Below, piece after piece: positions 45,200 through 53,359 of a stretch of DNA of 64,000 nt. The notes below the pieces were generated by a model. That model was not told where the DNA came from and did no database searches. It saw nothing but the letters and a program-made list of their open reading frames with translations. Source of the stretch: Microtetraspora malaysiensis (GTDB lineage Bacteria; Actinomycetota; Actinomycetes; Streptosporangiales; Streptosporangiaceae); the NCBI RefSeq assembly GCF_001528665.1, contig NZ_BBYJ01000009.1, positions 186,001 through 250,000 on the forward strand, written 5' to 3'. The position numbers were made by a program, and so were the translations under genes. Position 1 is the stretch's first letter; each line of letters starts with the position of its first letter.

Positions 45200-45577
45200 C
45201 TAGCTACGCCAGCTCTCGATGAGCCAGGCGCAGATCTCCGGCTCGGTCATCTCCGGAAACTCGTCGGTGAACGTGGCAAGCGCGCGGATCGCCTCGTCCC
45301 GGGTGAAGCCGCGTGCGGACGCCGCCTTGAGATACTCCTGACGCGCGGCGGAGGGGCGGCCGCCGCCCGCGCCGCGGCCCGGCAGGCCGTCGCGCCACCG
45401 CACGATCTCTTCCAGTCGATCAGCCCGCCAGCCGGGAGCTCCGTCGACCTCGACGTCGGGCTCGGGAAACGGGTGACTCGAACCGCTCGGATAGCGGGAG
45501 CGCCACTTGTGCACCGCGTGCCGGCTCACTCCCAGCGCCTCGCCGATGCCGAGAACGCCGAGGAAGTGCTCGGTCAT
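45200..45577 (-). CDS. Small HTH DNA-binding protein
   Basis: 125 aa from ATG 45577. The N-terminal 45 residues form a MerR/excisionase-like or resolvase-like HTH (GVLGIGEALGVSRHAVHKWR) with a YPSGSSHPFPEPD wing. A linker follows, then a helical C-terminal part that starts EEIVRWRDGLPGR and ends ICAWLIESWRS. Its own promoter, with two palindromes, lies at 45664-45716, suggesting autoregulation. Target unknown; the serine hydrolase 22 bp downstream may be cotranscribed. Confidence 0.75.
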   Translation of the reverse strand: MTEHFLGVLGIGEALGVSRHAVHKWRSRYPSGSSHPFPEPDVEVDGAPGWRADRLEEIVRWRDGLPGRGAGGGRPSAARQEYLKAASARGFTRDEAIRALATFTDEFPEMTEPEICAWLIESWRS

Positions 45578-45663
45578 GGTGCACCAACTTGTCTGTCTGG
45601 CCTCCTCTGGGGGTCCCATTACTACCACGCTCGGCGCGGAGTCCCGCTTGCGCGTCGAACATC

Positions 45664-45716
45664 GTCTCCGATAGAGACAACATTAGGGGAGGTGTAAAAC
45701 TTCGTCAACGACGAAG
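45664..45716 (-). promoter_or_regulatory. Consensus-like promoter with two palindromic operators
   Basis: On the minus strand TTGACG (45708-45703), 17 nt, TAATGT (45685-45680). Downstream, at the expected transcription start, is GTCTC-CGATA-GAGAC (45664-45678). CTTCGTC-AAC-GACGAAG (45700-45716) overlaps the -35 box. This is the best sigma-70 type promoter seen in the window and drives the HTH gene about 90 bp away. Confidence 0.75.
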
Positions 45717-45822
45717 ACGAAGTTCTTTCGGGGGCGCAGGGGGATCGAGGGAGCGGGGCGGAAGGGAGCGGGGCGAAGCGGCCGGCCCGGTCGAGTGGTC
45801 GTGTCCGTAAATTCCTCGGGGG

Positions 45823-45960
45823 TTACGCGGCGACGTCGAGCACGGCAGGCTGTTGCTCGCAGTGATCGTGCTGCTGGGAGTCGAGCTCTTTCTGTTCGTG
45901 TCGCTCGATCCGGGCCATCAGGTCCTCGAGGTCGGCTGGGGTGAACTTCCATCTGAAAAG
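45823..45960 (-). mobile_element. IS630-family transposase, C-terminal fragment
   Basis: Minus strand: FRWKFTPADLEDLMARIERH, then a Gln-rich tail and TAA 45825-45823. This is the standard end of actinomycete IS630 transposases. It continues, in the right order and strand, the fragment at 48139-48439. Confidence 0.75.
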
Positions 45961-46015
45961 CGGAAGGCCGGCAGTTCGACCTGCCCCTGACCACATTCTC
46001 TGCGCAGCAAGAACG

Positions 46016-46045
46016 CCCCGAGCCGGTCATGGCCCGGGGTCTTTT
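46016..46045 (+). terminator. Rho-independent terminator-like hairpin
   Basis: CCCCGAGCC (46016-46024) pairs with GGCCCGGGG (46031-46039, one mismatch), 6-nt loop, followed by TCTTTT. No plus-strand gene is evident before it. Confidence 0.5.
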
Positions 46046-46260
46046 GATCTCCAATGACAAAAACGTCCGTAGGAGAGCATCGGCCTCCCTCGTTGACGGC
46101 CCCTGGAGTCCGCGTTAGCACCCGGCACAGCGGTGGCGCGGGAGATAGCCGGTGCTTTCGTCGCTCTGGCCGCCGAGGGGGAGGGGGCGGGTGTGGTTGC
46201 TCATCGGATGTGACCGAGCAGGATGTTCGTTCACAGCTGTCGGGCGGGGATCAGTCCGCC

Positions 46261-46776
46261 TCATCGGAGATTCCACGCCAGCAGCTCTCCGGCCGCAGCC
46301 TGAACGCGGGCGAGCCGATCGGTGTCATCTTCAATGAGAGTGAGTGTTTCGTAGGCATAACTGGCCACCGTGACAGAGCGCCCGGCGAAAATTTCGGCAT
46401 AAAGCAGCCAGATCCCGCTCTTGGCGGCCTGTATGCATTCGGCGACCAAGTCTCTGCCTGCGCGCACGGCCTCGAACGACTGCCCGTTGTCCCCGACGAG
46501 GCAGAGCAGAAGTCCGGTGTACTGCTCCCTGGCATGGAGGGGGACGTCATCGGCCAACGCCGCCAAAGCGACGGAGACCGTGGGTACGGACGGGGCGAAG
46601 AGAACATCCGGAAGAAACACGTGACCGTTGTCGATTATGTCGGTGGTGCACTCGCCCGAGGTGTTGGCCTTGGCCAGCCGCAGGAGGTCCGATGCGACGT
46701 GCGCGGCGGACTGCCCGCAGCCGCACTGCAGCGCGGCCCAATCGTGCCGCTCGATTTCCAGCTCTACGAGTTTCAC
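46261..46776 (-). CDS. HEAT-like helical protein, unknown function
   Basis: 171 aa from GTG 46776; TAGGAT ends 6 nt before the start, so probably leaderless. The opening DWAALQCGCGQSAAHVASDL and LPDVLFAPSVPTVSVALAAL resembles the actinomycete HEAT-repeat proteins often found next to polymorphic toxins or in accessory regions. Helical throughout, with four Cys in the first 45 residues (two in CGC, then ECTT). No toxin gene is adjacent. Immunity function is only a possibility. It sits inside the segment that splits the IS630 transposase. Confidence 0.6.
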   Translation of the reverse strand: MKLVELEIERHDWAALQCGCGQSAAHVASDLLRLAKANTSGECTTDIIDNGHVFLPDVLFAPSVPTVSVALAALADDVPLHAREQYTGLLLCLVGDNGQSFEAVRAGRDLVAECIQAAKSGIWLLYAEIFAGRSVTVASYAYETLTLIEDDTDRLARVQAAAGELLAWNLR

Positions 46777-47160
46777 TGGGCCATCCTAGATACCGCAAGA
46801 TCGTTCCGGAATTGCTTTCGCTGGCTCCGGCGTCGACAGCCCTAGCTGGGAGCCTCTCGGGCAGGGGCGGTGCCCCTCCCGAATTAGCGGGCCAGTGTAA
46901 TTGCCCTTTGATCTTGCCCCGCCGATCCAGCACCACCGCAACGATTCGGCAAACCCCTCGTGCTCACCGGGCATGAGGTGATCGGCTTGTCACCTCAACA
47001 GGCGTTGCCGGAGCGCCGGAGGCCTTTATGCCGAACCAGGGGCTACATAAGAGGCGGTCAGGTGGCAGCCGTATGCGTGGCGCACGATCGGCGCCCTGAA
47101 TAAACACCACTGGATCCCGGCGCCACAGGCTTGACCCTTCGTCGTCGGCCTGTTGCCGCT
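46777..47160. other. 384-bp gap, no supported gene
   Basis: A minus-strand frame near 46880-46970 (FAESLRWCWIGGARSKGNY) has coding-like character but no clear start or family. Also contains GAGGTGA-N8-TCACCTC at 46975-46996. Nothing else seen. Confidence 0.35.
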
Positions 47161-47781
47161 TCACGGTCGGACGATGGCAGGCGAGAGATCCCTGGTCCAG
47201 AGCGTGATGTCACTGCTGGTTGCGACGGCCAATGTCCGTCCGGAGGGGGAGAAGCCGGCGGCTCGGAGCTCTGAGTAATCGGCGTGGAAGATGTGCCACC
47301 ACCGTTCGCCAGGGGGGCCATCGCACAGGCCACCGTCTGCGGACAGAAGGACACGGTGATAAGGCCAGTCGGGACTCACGATCTCGGTGGTCCAACCATC
47401 ATCGGTAGTAGTGTGCAGTCCGCCACCGAACAGGCCTGCGATACGGATATGAGTGCCAGCCAGCGGCCCCAGTCCCGGGCAAGAGAGGTCGGGGCCGGTC
47501 GGCATGCTGGCATCTGGGTTGGGATCGCGGGCAATCCTCACCCCCGTTGAGGTGTCGAAGACGCCCCGGCCTTGGTGGGAGACGATCATCAGCAGATCCT
47601 CACCCGTCACCGGGTCGAGCGCAAAGCCGACCCCGAGGAGTCCGCCGATCGGCACGTGAGACGGTCGAGAGCCAGGGCCGTTGCCGTAGGTCCCAAAGAG
47701 CGGCCGCCACGGATCCGGCGTCAGCATGACAGGTGCTGATAAGAACCGGTCGCGCAGTTGCCTCTGGTGCGCGGAGATCAC
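47161..47781 (-). CDS. Conserved-type hypothetical protein with beta-propeller-like motifs
   Basis: 206 aa from GTG 47781; a TACGCT element lies 8 nt before it and no RBS is present. Repeating motifs such as GVGFALDPVTGEDLLMIV, TSTGVRIARDP, GTHIRIAGLFGGGLHTTT and AGFSPSGRTLAVATSSDITL suggest blades of a WD40-like propeller, too few for a full ring. Similar sequences occur as hypothetical proteins in actinomycetes, sometimes as C-terminal parts of larger WD40 proteins. No function assigned. Confidence 0.6.
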   Translation of the reverse strand: MISAHQRQLRDRFLSAPVMLTPDPWRPLFGTYGNGPGSRPSHVPIGGLLGVGFALDPVTGEDLLMIVSHQGRGVFDTSTGVRIARDPNPDASMPTGPDLSCPGLGPLAGTHIRIAGLFGGGLHTTTDDGWTTEIVSPDWPYHRVLLSADGGLCDGPPGERWWHIFHADYSELRAAGFSPSGRTLAVATSSDITLWTRDLSPAIVRP

Positions 47782-48138
47782 GGTGCGTCAGCGTAGCTGG
47801 TCTTGGGTTCTGTCCCCCTACCTCAGGGCCGCTCGGGGCATTTTGGGGCACATTCTTATCGGTCTACGCCGGTAGAACCGAAGACGGAACCCTCCTGCGG
47901 GTCCGTATCGAACTGCTCCCTGCAGACTCCTGACTGCCCGAGGCCGGTCGGCTGATGGTGAGTGAAGGAGGGGAGATCTCTGGCCCGGGTCCCCGCGTGC
48001 CACCTCTTGAGGGTCGAGATAACGGTGCTGTGCTTGACGACAACCGTGACGACAACGTCGGCCACCACAAGCACACGCCAACGGCTAGGCAACGCTCTCT
48101 GACCTCGTGTCGAAGGAGCCAGACAGGGTGATTGGTCC
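47782..48138. other. 357-bp gap, no supported gene
   Basis: Only short overlapping frames. Its right end (48140) is where recognisable transposase sequence resumes. Confidence 0.4.
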
Positions 48139-48439
48139 GCCTGAAGGGCCGGGCGGTCGCGTTGTAGCGACGCTCGAAGGCGATGAGCCGGGCTTCGACC
48201 TGGTCAAGGCTGGTGAAGTTGTTGGGTGAGACGACTTTCCGCTGCACGATGGAGAAGAAGATCTCGATCTGGTTGATCCACGAACCATGCACGGGCGTGT
48301 GCACCATGACCGCGTTGGGATAGCGCGTGGCCAGCCGGTCGGCGGCAGCCTGGCCGCGGTGGGAGGAGCCGTTGTCGACGATCCAGAACACCCGCTTGGC
48401 CGAGGCGTACGGCTCTTGGTTCATGACCTTCTCGAACGG
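48139..48439 (-). mobile_element. IS630-family transposase, central DDE fragment
   Basis: Minus strand: PFEKVMNQEPYASAKRVFWI, then VDNGSSHRGQ (second catalytic Asp region), VHGSWINQIEIFFSIVQRKV (final Glu), FERRYNATARPF. It stops exactly where the C-terminal fragment at 45960 begins. The 5' part of the gene is missing; beyond 48440 the sequence is unrelated. Confidence 0.8.
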
Positions 48440-48440
48440 C

Positions 48441-48604
48441 TGATGCTGATGCGGCTGCGCTACGGCGGTTCGGCCCACCGGTCGGGACTTGCCATCTATC
48501 TGGCGAGCGAGGACGGCTATGAGGACCACGTCTGGTTCACCGGCAGCCCGCAAGACGCCCTCGACCCGGTCTGCAACCTCTACGTGACGAATATCCAGCC
48601 CTGA
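48441..48604 (+). pseudogene. C-terminal fragment of a conserved actinomycete protein
   Basis: Plus strand: RLRYGGSAHRSGLAIYLASE and GSPQDALDPVCNLYVTN then stop. The GFAIYLAS-x-DGYED pattern is common at the C-terminus of hypothetical proteins in actinomycetes. No start or N-terminal part precedes it, since IS630 sequence abuts it. Confidence 0.45.
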
Positions 48605-48777
48605 TCACACACTGCACGTCAGCAGCTGAAGGTCAACCCCCTAGGGATTTACGACGGCGACCACTAAGGACGGATCTGGGAGCGGGGCCTGCTGGAGGTG
48701 GACGGCCGCTGACCCGGGCCCTGGCCCGGAATGTTCCAGGTTGACACATCCTGACGGCTGCCGAGAAAGTTGTACGA

Positions 48778-49755
48778 GTGATCTCCCCGCGACTCTCCGC
48801 GCTCGCACTCACCGCGAGCCTGACGTTGACCCTGGCGGCCTGCACCTCCGGTGGCGCCGGGACCTCCTCCAATTCCGGCTCCGATTCCGGTGGCCCCGCC
48901 GCCGCGTCCGGATCGGGGAAGGGGGCGGAGTCGCCGGCCGACACCGCGCTCACCCCGGACGCGTACCAGGTCGAGCTGGACGCCGTCGGCGTGCCGGTCG
49001 GGGCCGCGCTGCGGGACATCGCCAAGGCCCGCACCTTCAAGTCACTCAGCCAGCGGGTACGGCGCGCGCAGAGCGCGGTGGATTCGGCGGCGGAGCGGCT
49101 CGGGCCGCTGCACCCGCCCGCCGAGATCGACACCGAGCACACCGACTATCTCGCGGCGTTGCGCGCCATGAACGGCAAGCTCGACGAGCTGGGCCAGGCC
49201 GTGGGCGACCGGTCGCTGTGCACCGCGTCGAGCGTGCTCGGCCGGCTCGGCAAGTCCAGCGAGTTCGGCGGGCTGAAGGAGGCCGGGGCCGACCTCGCCG
49301 GAGGTGGCGACTACAAGGGCGGGCTGATCAAGTTCACCCCGCCGAAGGAGCAGAACCGCAGGCTGGGCAACGGCACGATCCTGGCGTCCGCCATCCGGGG
49401 CGGGAGGGGCTCCCTCACCGTGAAGAACGGCACCTCCGGCGACAGCGTCGTCACGCTCGTCCTCGGCAAGCGGAAGGCCGTCAGCGTGTACGTGCGCAAG
49501 AGGTCGACGGCCAAGGTGACGAACATCAGGGACGGCAAGTACCGCGTCTACTACACCAGCGGCAGCGACTACGACCGTGCCACCCGGGGGTTCACCCACA
49601 ACTGCGTCTTCCAGAGGTTCGACGACTCGCTGCCGTTCACGACCACCTACACGGCGACCCAGATCCGCTGGAGCACCTGGACGCTGACCCTCCAGAAGAT
49701 GATCGGCGGCAACGCGTCGACGAGCGACGTCTCCCCGGACGACTTCCCGGCCTGA
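48778..49755 (+). CDS. Lipoprotein, unknown function
   Basis: 325 aa from GTG 48778. Signal peptide with lipobox LTLAACTSG (Cys about residue 22), then a Ser/Gly-rich linker. A helical region (about 60-160, RRAQSAVDSAAERLGPLHPP) and a C-terminal beta domain (about 175-325) follow; the latter carries GTILASAIRGGRGSLTVKNG and GKYRVYYTSGSDYDRATRG. TTGACA at 48741-48746 may be the -35 box. Likely anchored outside the membrane; the beta domain resembles those of other exported actinomycete proteins but has no named function. Confidence 0.8.
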   Translation: MISPRLSALALTASLTLTLAACTSGGAGTSSNSGSDSGGPAAASGSGKGAESPADTALTPDAYQVELDAVGVPVGAALRDIAKARTFKSLSQRVRRAQSAVDSAAERLGPLHPPAEIDTEHTDYLAALRAMNGKLDELGQAVGDRSLCTASSVLGRLGKSSEFGGLKEAGADLAGGGDYKGGLIKFTPPKEQNRRLGNGTILASAIRGGRGSLTVKNGTSGDSVVTLVLGKRKAVSVYVRKRSTAKVTNIRDGKYRVYYTSGSDYDRATRGFTHNCVFQRFDDSLPFTTTYTATQIRWSTWTLTLQKMIGGNASTSDVSPDDFPA

Positions 49756-49767
49756 TCTCCCGTCTGA

Positions 49768-49828
49768 CGGAAGCCCGGGGTCGTCGGCTTCCGGTCTGAC
49801 GGCCCGGCCGAGGGGAGGGCCGGGCCGT
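49768..49828. terminator. Tandem hairpin terminators between convergent genes
   Basis: First stem CGGAAGCC/GGCTTCCG (49768-49793). Second ACGGCCCGGCC/GGCCGGGCCGT (49799-49809 with 49818-49828), perfect, 8-nt loop. Confidence 0.7.
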
Positions 49829-49838
49829 CCGGACGAGG

Positions 49839-50096
49839 TCAGCTCGAGAACAGCATGCCCACCCAGCTCCGCTCGTGGTGGTGATGGTGGTGGCCGTGGT
49901 GCGGAGCGCCCCAGGCGGGCGCGCCGTGCGCGGGCGGCGGCGCGTACTGCTGCTGCGCCCACTGGCTCTCCAGCCGGGTCAGCGTCTCCAGTTCACCGTA
50001 GTCGAGGAAGATGCCCCGGCAGTTGTCGCACTGCTCGATGTGGATCCCGTTGCGGTCGAACGTCCGCATGTTCCCGCGGCACTTGGGGCACTGCAT
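49839..50096 (-). CDS. TFIIB-type zinc-ribbon protein with His-rich tail
   Basis: 85 aa. Zinc ribbon in residues 1-30: MQCPKCRGNM and IEQCDNCRGIFLDYGELETL, the zf-TFIIB pattern (two CxxC pairs). The C-terminal half is Gln/Pro/His-rich with a run of six or more His near residue 70 and ends SWVGMLFSS. Common in actinomycetes; function unknown, presumably cytoplasmic. The His run is natural sequence here, and could bind metal. Confidence 0.88.
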   Translation of the reverse strand: MQCPKCRGNMRTFDRNGIHIEQCDNCRGIFLDYGELETLTRLESQWAQQQYAPPPAHGAPAWGAPHHGHHHHHHERSWVGMLFSS

Positions 50097-50195
50097 CAGT
50101 TGATCTCCTTGATCGCGTAACGGCTGGGTAGCGCCGTCTGCTCTGGTGGTGCGGTGCTGCCGGTGAGGCTGGGTACTGCTTGGTGGCGCCCCGGC

Positions 50196-51197
50196 TCAGA
50201 CGCGCGCGGTCGCGAGGATCCTCGCGCAGGAGGACACCAGCGCCCGCGTCGAGTCGTCGAGCGGCCGCCCGGCTCGTCTCGCCGTCGCGACCGCCGTGGC
50301 GGCCAGTTGGACGGTCAACGCCCGGGCCGGCAGGTCGAGTTCCCTCCACGGGTCGTCCCGGCTGACCGCGCCGCCGCCCGCGGCCAGGTACGCGCCGAGG
50401 AACCGGTCCCAGGCCGTGGTGGCGAGCAGACCGGCGGCGAACCAGGCGGCCGGCCGGGCGAGATCCCAGGCCGGGTCGCCGTGGCCCAGGTCGTCCGGGT
50501 CGATCAGAGTCCAGGCCGCGCCGATCCGGACGAGCTGGCCGAGGTGCCAGTCTCCGTGGACCAGCGTGGCCCGCAGCTCGGCCCCCGCTGCCAGGCCGGG
50601 CGGTACCGGCCGGTGCTCCGCGCCGCTCCACGGCAGCGTCCAGTACGCGGCGCGGATCGCCGGCGGGACGTCGCGATGCCCGTCGAGCGCGGCGACGGCA
50701 CGTGCGAGCCGCGCCGGGCCGCCCGCCGCGGGCAGCCCCGGCGGCAGGGGACGGGCGTGCAGCCGGGCCAGCAGCCGCGCGCCCTCCGCCCATGGCGCGC
50801 GGTCGTCGCCGTCCTCCAGATGGGCGGGTGTCAACGGCTCACCCGCCGGCCAGATCGTGACGATCCGCGCCCCCAGCCGCTCGACGCCGAGAGGGGCGAG
50901 CATCAGGCCGGGCAGCCGGCCCGCCAGGTCGAGCCGGACCCGCAGGTCGGCCTCCGGCGTCCCCTCAGGGTGGGCCTTCACCACCACGTCGCCCACCCGG
51001 ACCACCACGACGCCCGCTCCGGAGTCCATCCGAGGGGAGCCGGTGCTCTGCTTGAGCACGGTGACCGGGCCCCCGCGGGGCGCGAGCCGTACGAGCCCGG
51101 CGACCAGGTCGGCGTCCGGCCCGCCGGGGGGAGCGGCGACGGAGGGCGCGGCGTCCGGCGGAGCCGCGCCGGCCGGTCCCCCCGATGATTCGATCAT
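50196..51197 (-). CDS. Aminoglycoside phosphotransferase (APH) family kinase
   Basis: 333 aa. Catalytic loop HGDWHLGQLVR (about residues 213-223) and metal-binding IDPDDLGHGDPAWDLARP (about 233-250) are the APH/choline kinase signatures; the Lys of the N-lobe is in VVVKAHPE. The N-terminal 35 residues are Ala/Pro-rich and probably disordered. Phosphoryl acceptor unknown; most such actinomycete genes are not proven resistance determinants. TAGGCT ends 6 nt before the ATG, indicating a leaderless transcript. Divergent from the F420 enzyme across 22 bp. Confidence 0.85.
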   Translation of the reverse strand: MIESSGGPAGAAPPDAAPSVAAPPGGPDADLVAGLVRLAPRGGPVTVLKQSTGSPRMDSGAGVVVVRVGDVVVKAHPEGTPEADLRVRLDLAGRLPGLMLAPLGVERLGARIVTIWPAGEPLTPAHLEDGDDRAPWAEGARLLARLHARPLPPGLPAAGGPARLARAVAALDGHRDVPPAIRAAYWTLPWSGAEHRPVPPGLAAGAELRATLVHGDWHLGQLVRIGAAWTLIDPDDLGHGDPAWDLARPAAWFAAGLLATTAWDRFLGAYLAAGGGAVSRDDPWRELDLPARALTVQLAATAVATARRAGRPLDDSTRALVSSCARILATARV

Positions 51198-51203
51198 GAG
51201 CCC

Positions 51204-51213
51204 AGCCTAGGGT
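51204..51213. promoter_or_regulatory. Overlapping divergent -10 elements in a 22-bp intergenic space
   Basis: AGCCTAGGGT: TAGGCT on the minus strand (51209-51204) and TAGGGT on the plus strand (51208-51213) share two bases. Each ends 6 nt from its own ATG. Both -35 regions must lie inside the opposite gene's coding sequence. Confidence 0.6.
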
Positions 51214-51219
51214 GCCGGT

Positions 51220-52119
51220 ATGAGGATTGGCTTTGCCGTACCGGTCTCCGGCTCGTGGGCCACGCCGGAGAACATGAAGCGGATCGCGCGCCGCGCCGAG
51301 GAGCTGGGCTACCACGAAGTGTGGACCTTCCAGCGGCTGCTCTATCCGGTCGGGCATCCCATGGGGCCGGTGTACCGCAGCGTGCGCGATCCGGTCGTCG
51401 CCCTGTCCTATCTGGCGGGCGTCACCGACCGGATCCGCCTCGGCGTCGCGGTGCTGAACCTGCCGTTCGTCTCGCCCGCCCTGATGGCCAAGCAGCTCGC
51501 GACCCTGCAGGACGTCTCCGGCGGGCGGCTCGACGTCGGGCTCGGCCTCGGGTGGCTTCCGGAGGAGTTCCGGGCGTCCGGCGTGCCGATGGAGCGCCGG
51601 GGGAGGCGGGCGGAGGAATACGTCGGGCTGCTCCGCCGCCTCTGGACCGACGACGTGGTGGAGCACCGGGGCGAGTTCTACGAGCTGCCGCCGGTCCACC
51701 AGGATCCGAAGCCGGTCGGCGCGCCGCCGATCCTGCTGGGCGGTACGGCCCCCGTCGCGCTGCGCCGGGCCGGGCGGATCGCCGACGGGTGGATCAGCCC
51801 CAGCCGCGCCGACCTCGCCACGATCGGGGAGCAGATCGCGATCGTGAAGGACGCGGCGCGCGAGGCGGGGCGCGACCCCGCGACGCTGCGGTTCGTCTGC
51901 CGGGGCGTCACCCGCGCGCAGGCGGACGACTCCGCCCCGCTCACCGGGTCGTACGAGAAGATCCGTGCCGACGTCGCGGCCCTGGGGGAGAAGGGGGTGA
52001 CGGAGGTCTTCCACGATCTCAACTTCGACCCCGGGATCGGCAACCCGGACGCCGATCCCGCCGCGTCGATGCGCCGGGCGGAGGAGGCGCTCGACGCCCT
52101 CGCACCCGGCCGATCCTGA
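51220..52119 (+). CDS. F420-dependent LLM-class oxidoreductase (TIGR03619-like)
   Basis: 299 aa. Luciferase-like TIM barrel: RIGFAVPVSGSWATPENM at the N-terminus, then ELGYHEVWTFQRL, GVAVLNLPFVSPALMAKQ, GGRLDVGLGLGWLPEEF (about residues 100-116), PILLGGTAPVALRRAGR (about 170-186). This pattern belongs to actinobacterial enzymes that use F420 rather than FMN. Substrate unknown. A leaderless start is likely (TAGGGT 6 nt upstream). Confidence 0.88.
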   Translation: MRIGFAVPVSGSWATPENMKRIARRAEELGYHEVWTFQRLLYPVGHPMGPVYRSVRDPVVALSYLAGVTDRIRLGVAVLNLPFVSPALMAKQLATLQDVSGGRLDVGLGLGWLPEEFRASGVPMERRGRRAEEYVGLLRRLWTDDVVEHRGEFYELPPVHQDPKPVGAPPILLGGTAPVALRRAGRIADGWISPSRADLATIGEQIAIVKDAAREAGRDPATLRFVCRGVTRAQADDSAPLTGSYEKIRADVAALGEKGVTEVFHDLNFDPGIGNPDADPAASMRRAEEALDALAPGRS

Positions 52120-52138
52120 TCTTCACCCGGTCACCGCG

Positions 52139-53185
52139 TCAGGAGGTCATGCCGTACGCCTCGGCGATGAGCCGGTAGGAGCGGAGCCGCGCCTCGGCGC
52201 CGTGGACCATCGTCGTGATCATCAGCTCGTCGGCGCCGGTGCGCTTGCGCAGCTCCTCCAGGCCGGCCCGGACCCCGTCGGCGTCTCCGTAGACCACGTT
52301 GGACAGCCGGTCGCGGATGAAATCCATCTCCATGGGCGTGTACGCGTACGCTTCGGCGGTCTCGGGGGACGGGAACAGGCCGGGCGCCCCCCGGCGCATC
52401 CGCAGCCACGAGAGCGCGCCCGGCATGGCCTGCCGGAGCGCCTCCGCCTCGGTGTCCGCCGCCACGGCGGACACCCCGATCAGCGCGTACGGCTCGGAGA
52501 GGGCCTCGGAGGGCCGGAACGAGGACCGGTACAGGTCGAGGGCGGGCTCGGTGTTCGCGGCGCTGAAGTGGTGGGCGAAGGCGAAGGGCAGCCCGAGCAG
52601 CCCGGCCAGCCGCGCGCTGAACCCGCTGGAGCCGAGCAGCCAGATCGGCGGCCGGTCGGCGGAGCGCGGGATCGCCTGGATCTTGGCGTACGGGTGATCG
52701 CCGGGGAAGGCGCCGTCGAGGAAGGCGGTCAGCTCCGCGACCTGCTGGGGAAATTCGTCGGGGTCGATGTCGGCGGAGCGGCGCAGCGCGTTCGCGGTGG
52801 CCATGTCAGTGCCCGGGGCGCGGCCGAGGCCGAGGTCGATCCGTCCGGGATGCAGGGCGTGCAGCGTGCCGAACTGCTCGGCGACGACCAGCGGGGCGTG
52901 GTTGGGCAGCATGACGCCGCCGGAGCCGATCCTGATCGCGCGGGTCGCCGCCGCCAGATGGGCGATCAGCACGGCCGGGGAGGAGCTGGCCACGCCGGGC
53001 ATCCCGTGGTGCTCGGCGACCCAGATGCGGTGATAACCCCACTCTTCGGCGTTTCTCGCCAGCTCGGTCGCGGAGCGGAGCGCGTCGGCGGGCGTGTGCC
53101 CTTCGCCGACGGTCGCGAGTTCGAGGATCGACAAGGGGATGTCGGCCGTCCCGCGCGGGACGCCGCGGATGATGTCCGTGGTCAT
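52139..53185 (-). CDS. LLM-class flavin-dependent oxidoreductase (MsnO8-like)
   Basis: 348 aa. Luciferase-type barrel with [19 protein letters not shown] (about residues 17-35), [40 protein letters not shown] and [14 protein letters not shown] (about 116-129), and [18 protein letters not shown]. This is the bacterial-luciferase-like group annotated as MsnO8. Likely FMN-dependent monooxygenase or reductase of unknown substrate. Convergent with the other LLM gene but from a different subfamily, so not a simple duplication. Confidence 0.88.
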   Translation of the reverse strand: MTTDIIRGVPRGTADIPLSILELATVGEGHTPADALRSATELARNAEEWGYHRIWVAEHHGMPGVASSSPAVLIAHLAAATRAIRIGSGGVMLPNHAPLVVAEQFGTLHALHPGRIDLGLGRAPGTDMATANALRRSADIDPDEFPQQVAELTAFLDGAFPGDHPYAKIQAIPRSADRPPIWLLGSSGFSARLAGLLGLPFAFAHHFSAANTEPALDLYRSSFRPSEALSEPYALIGVSAVAADTEAEALRQAMPGALSWLRMRRGAPGLFPSPETAEAYAYTPMEMDFIRDRLSNVVYGDADGVRAGLEELRKRTGADELMITTMVHGAEARLRSYRLIAEAYGMTS

Positions 53186-53300
53186 TCTCCGAACAACCGG
53201 AGTGGCTGTCCGTTTATTTCCGGCCGGGCTCCGCGGGTGACGACTGGTCGGGAGGGTCTCCCCGCTGCCCGCCCTCCGGCCGCCTGTCCGGAGCCGGAAA

Positions 53301-53341
53301 GCGGTCGAGGGGAGCGCTCCGGGAGCGCTCCCCTCGACCGC
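53301..53341 (-). terminator. Strong hairpin terminator of the amino acid ABC operon
   Basis: A perfect 20-bp inverted repeat, 53301-53320 with 53322-53341, with one unpaired base at the axis. The next minus-strand gene end is 53360, so it terminates the ABC operon before the LLM gene's start. Confidence 0.85.
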
Positions 53342-53359
53342 CGTGCGGTACGCCGTGAC

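Noticed and set aside
49042-49962. Minus-strand frame opposite the lipoprotein
   Set aside because: Crosses the terminator hairpins and opposes a gene with a lipobox.
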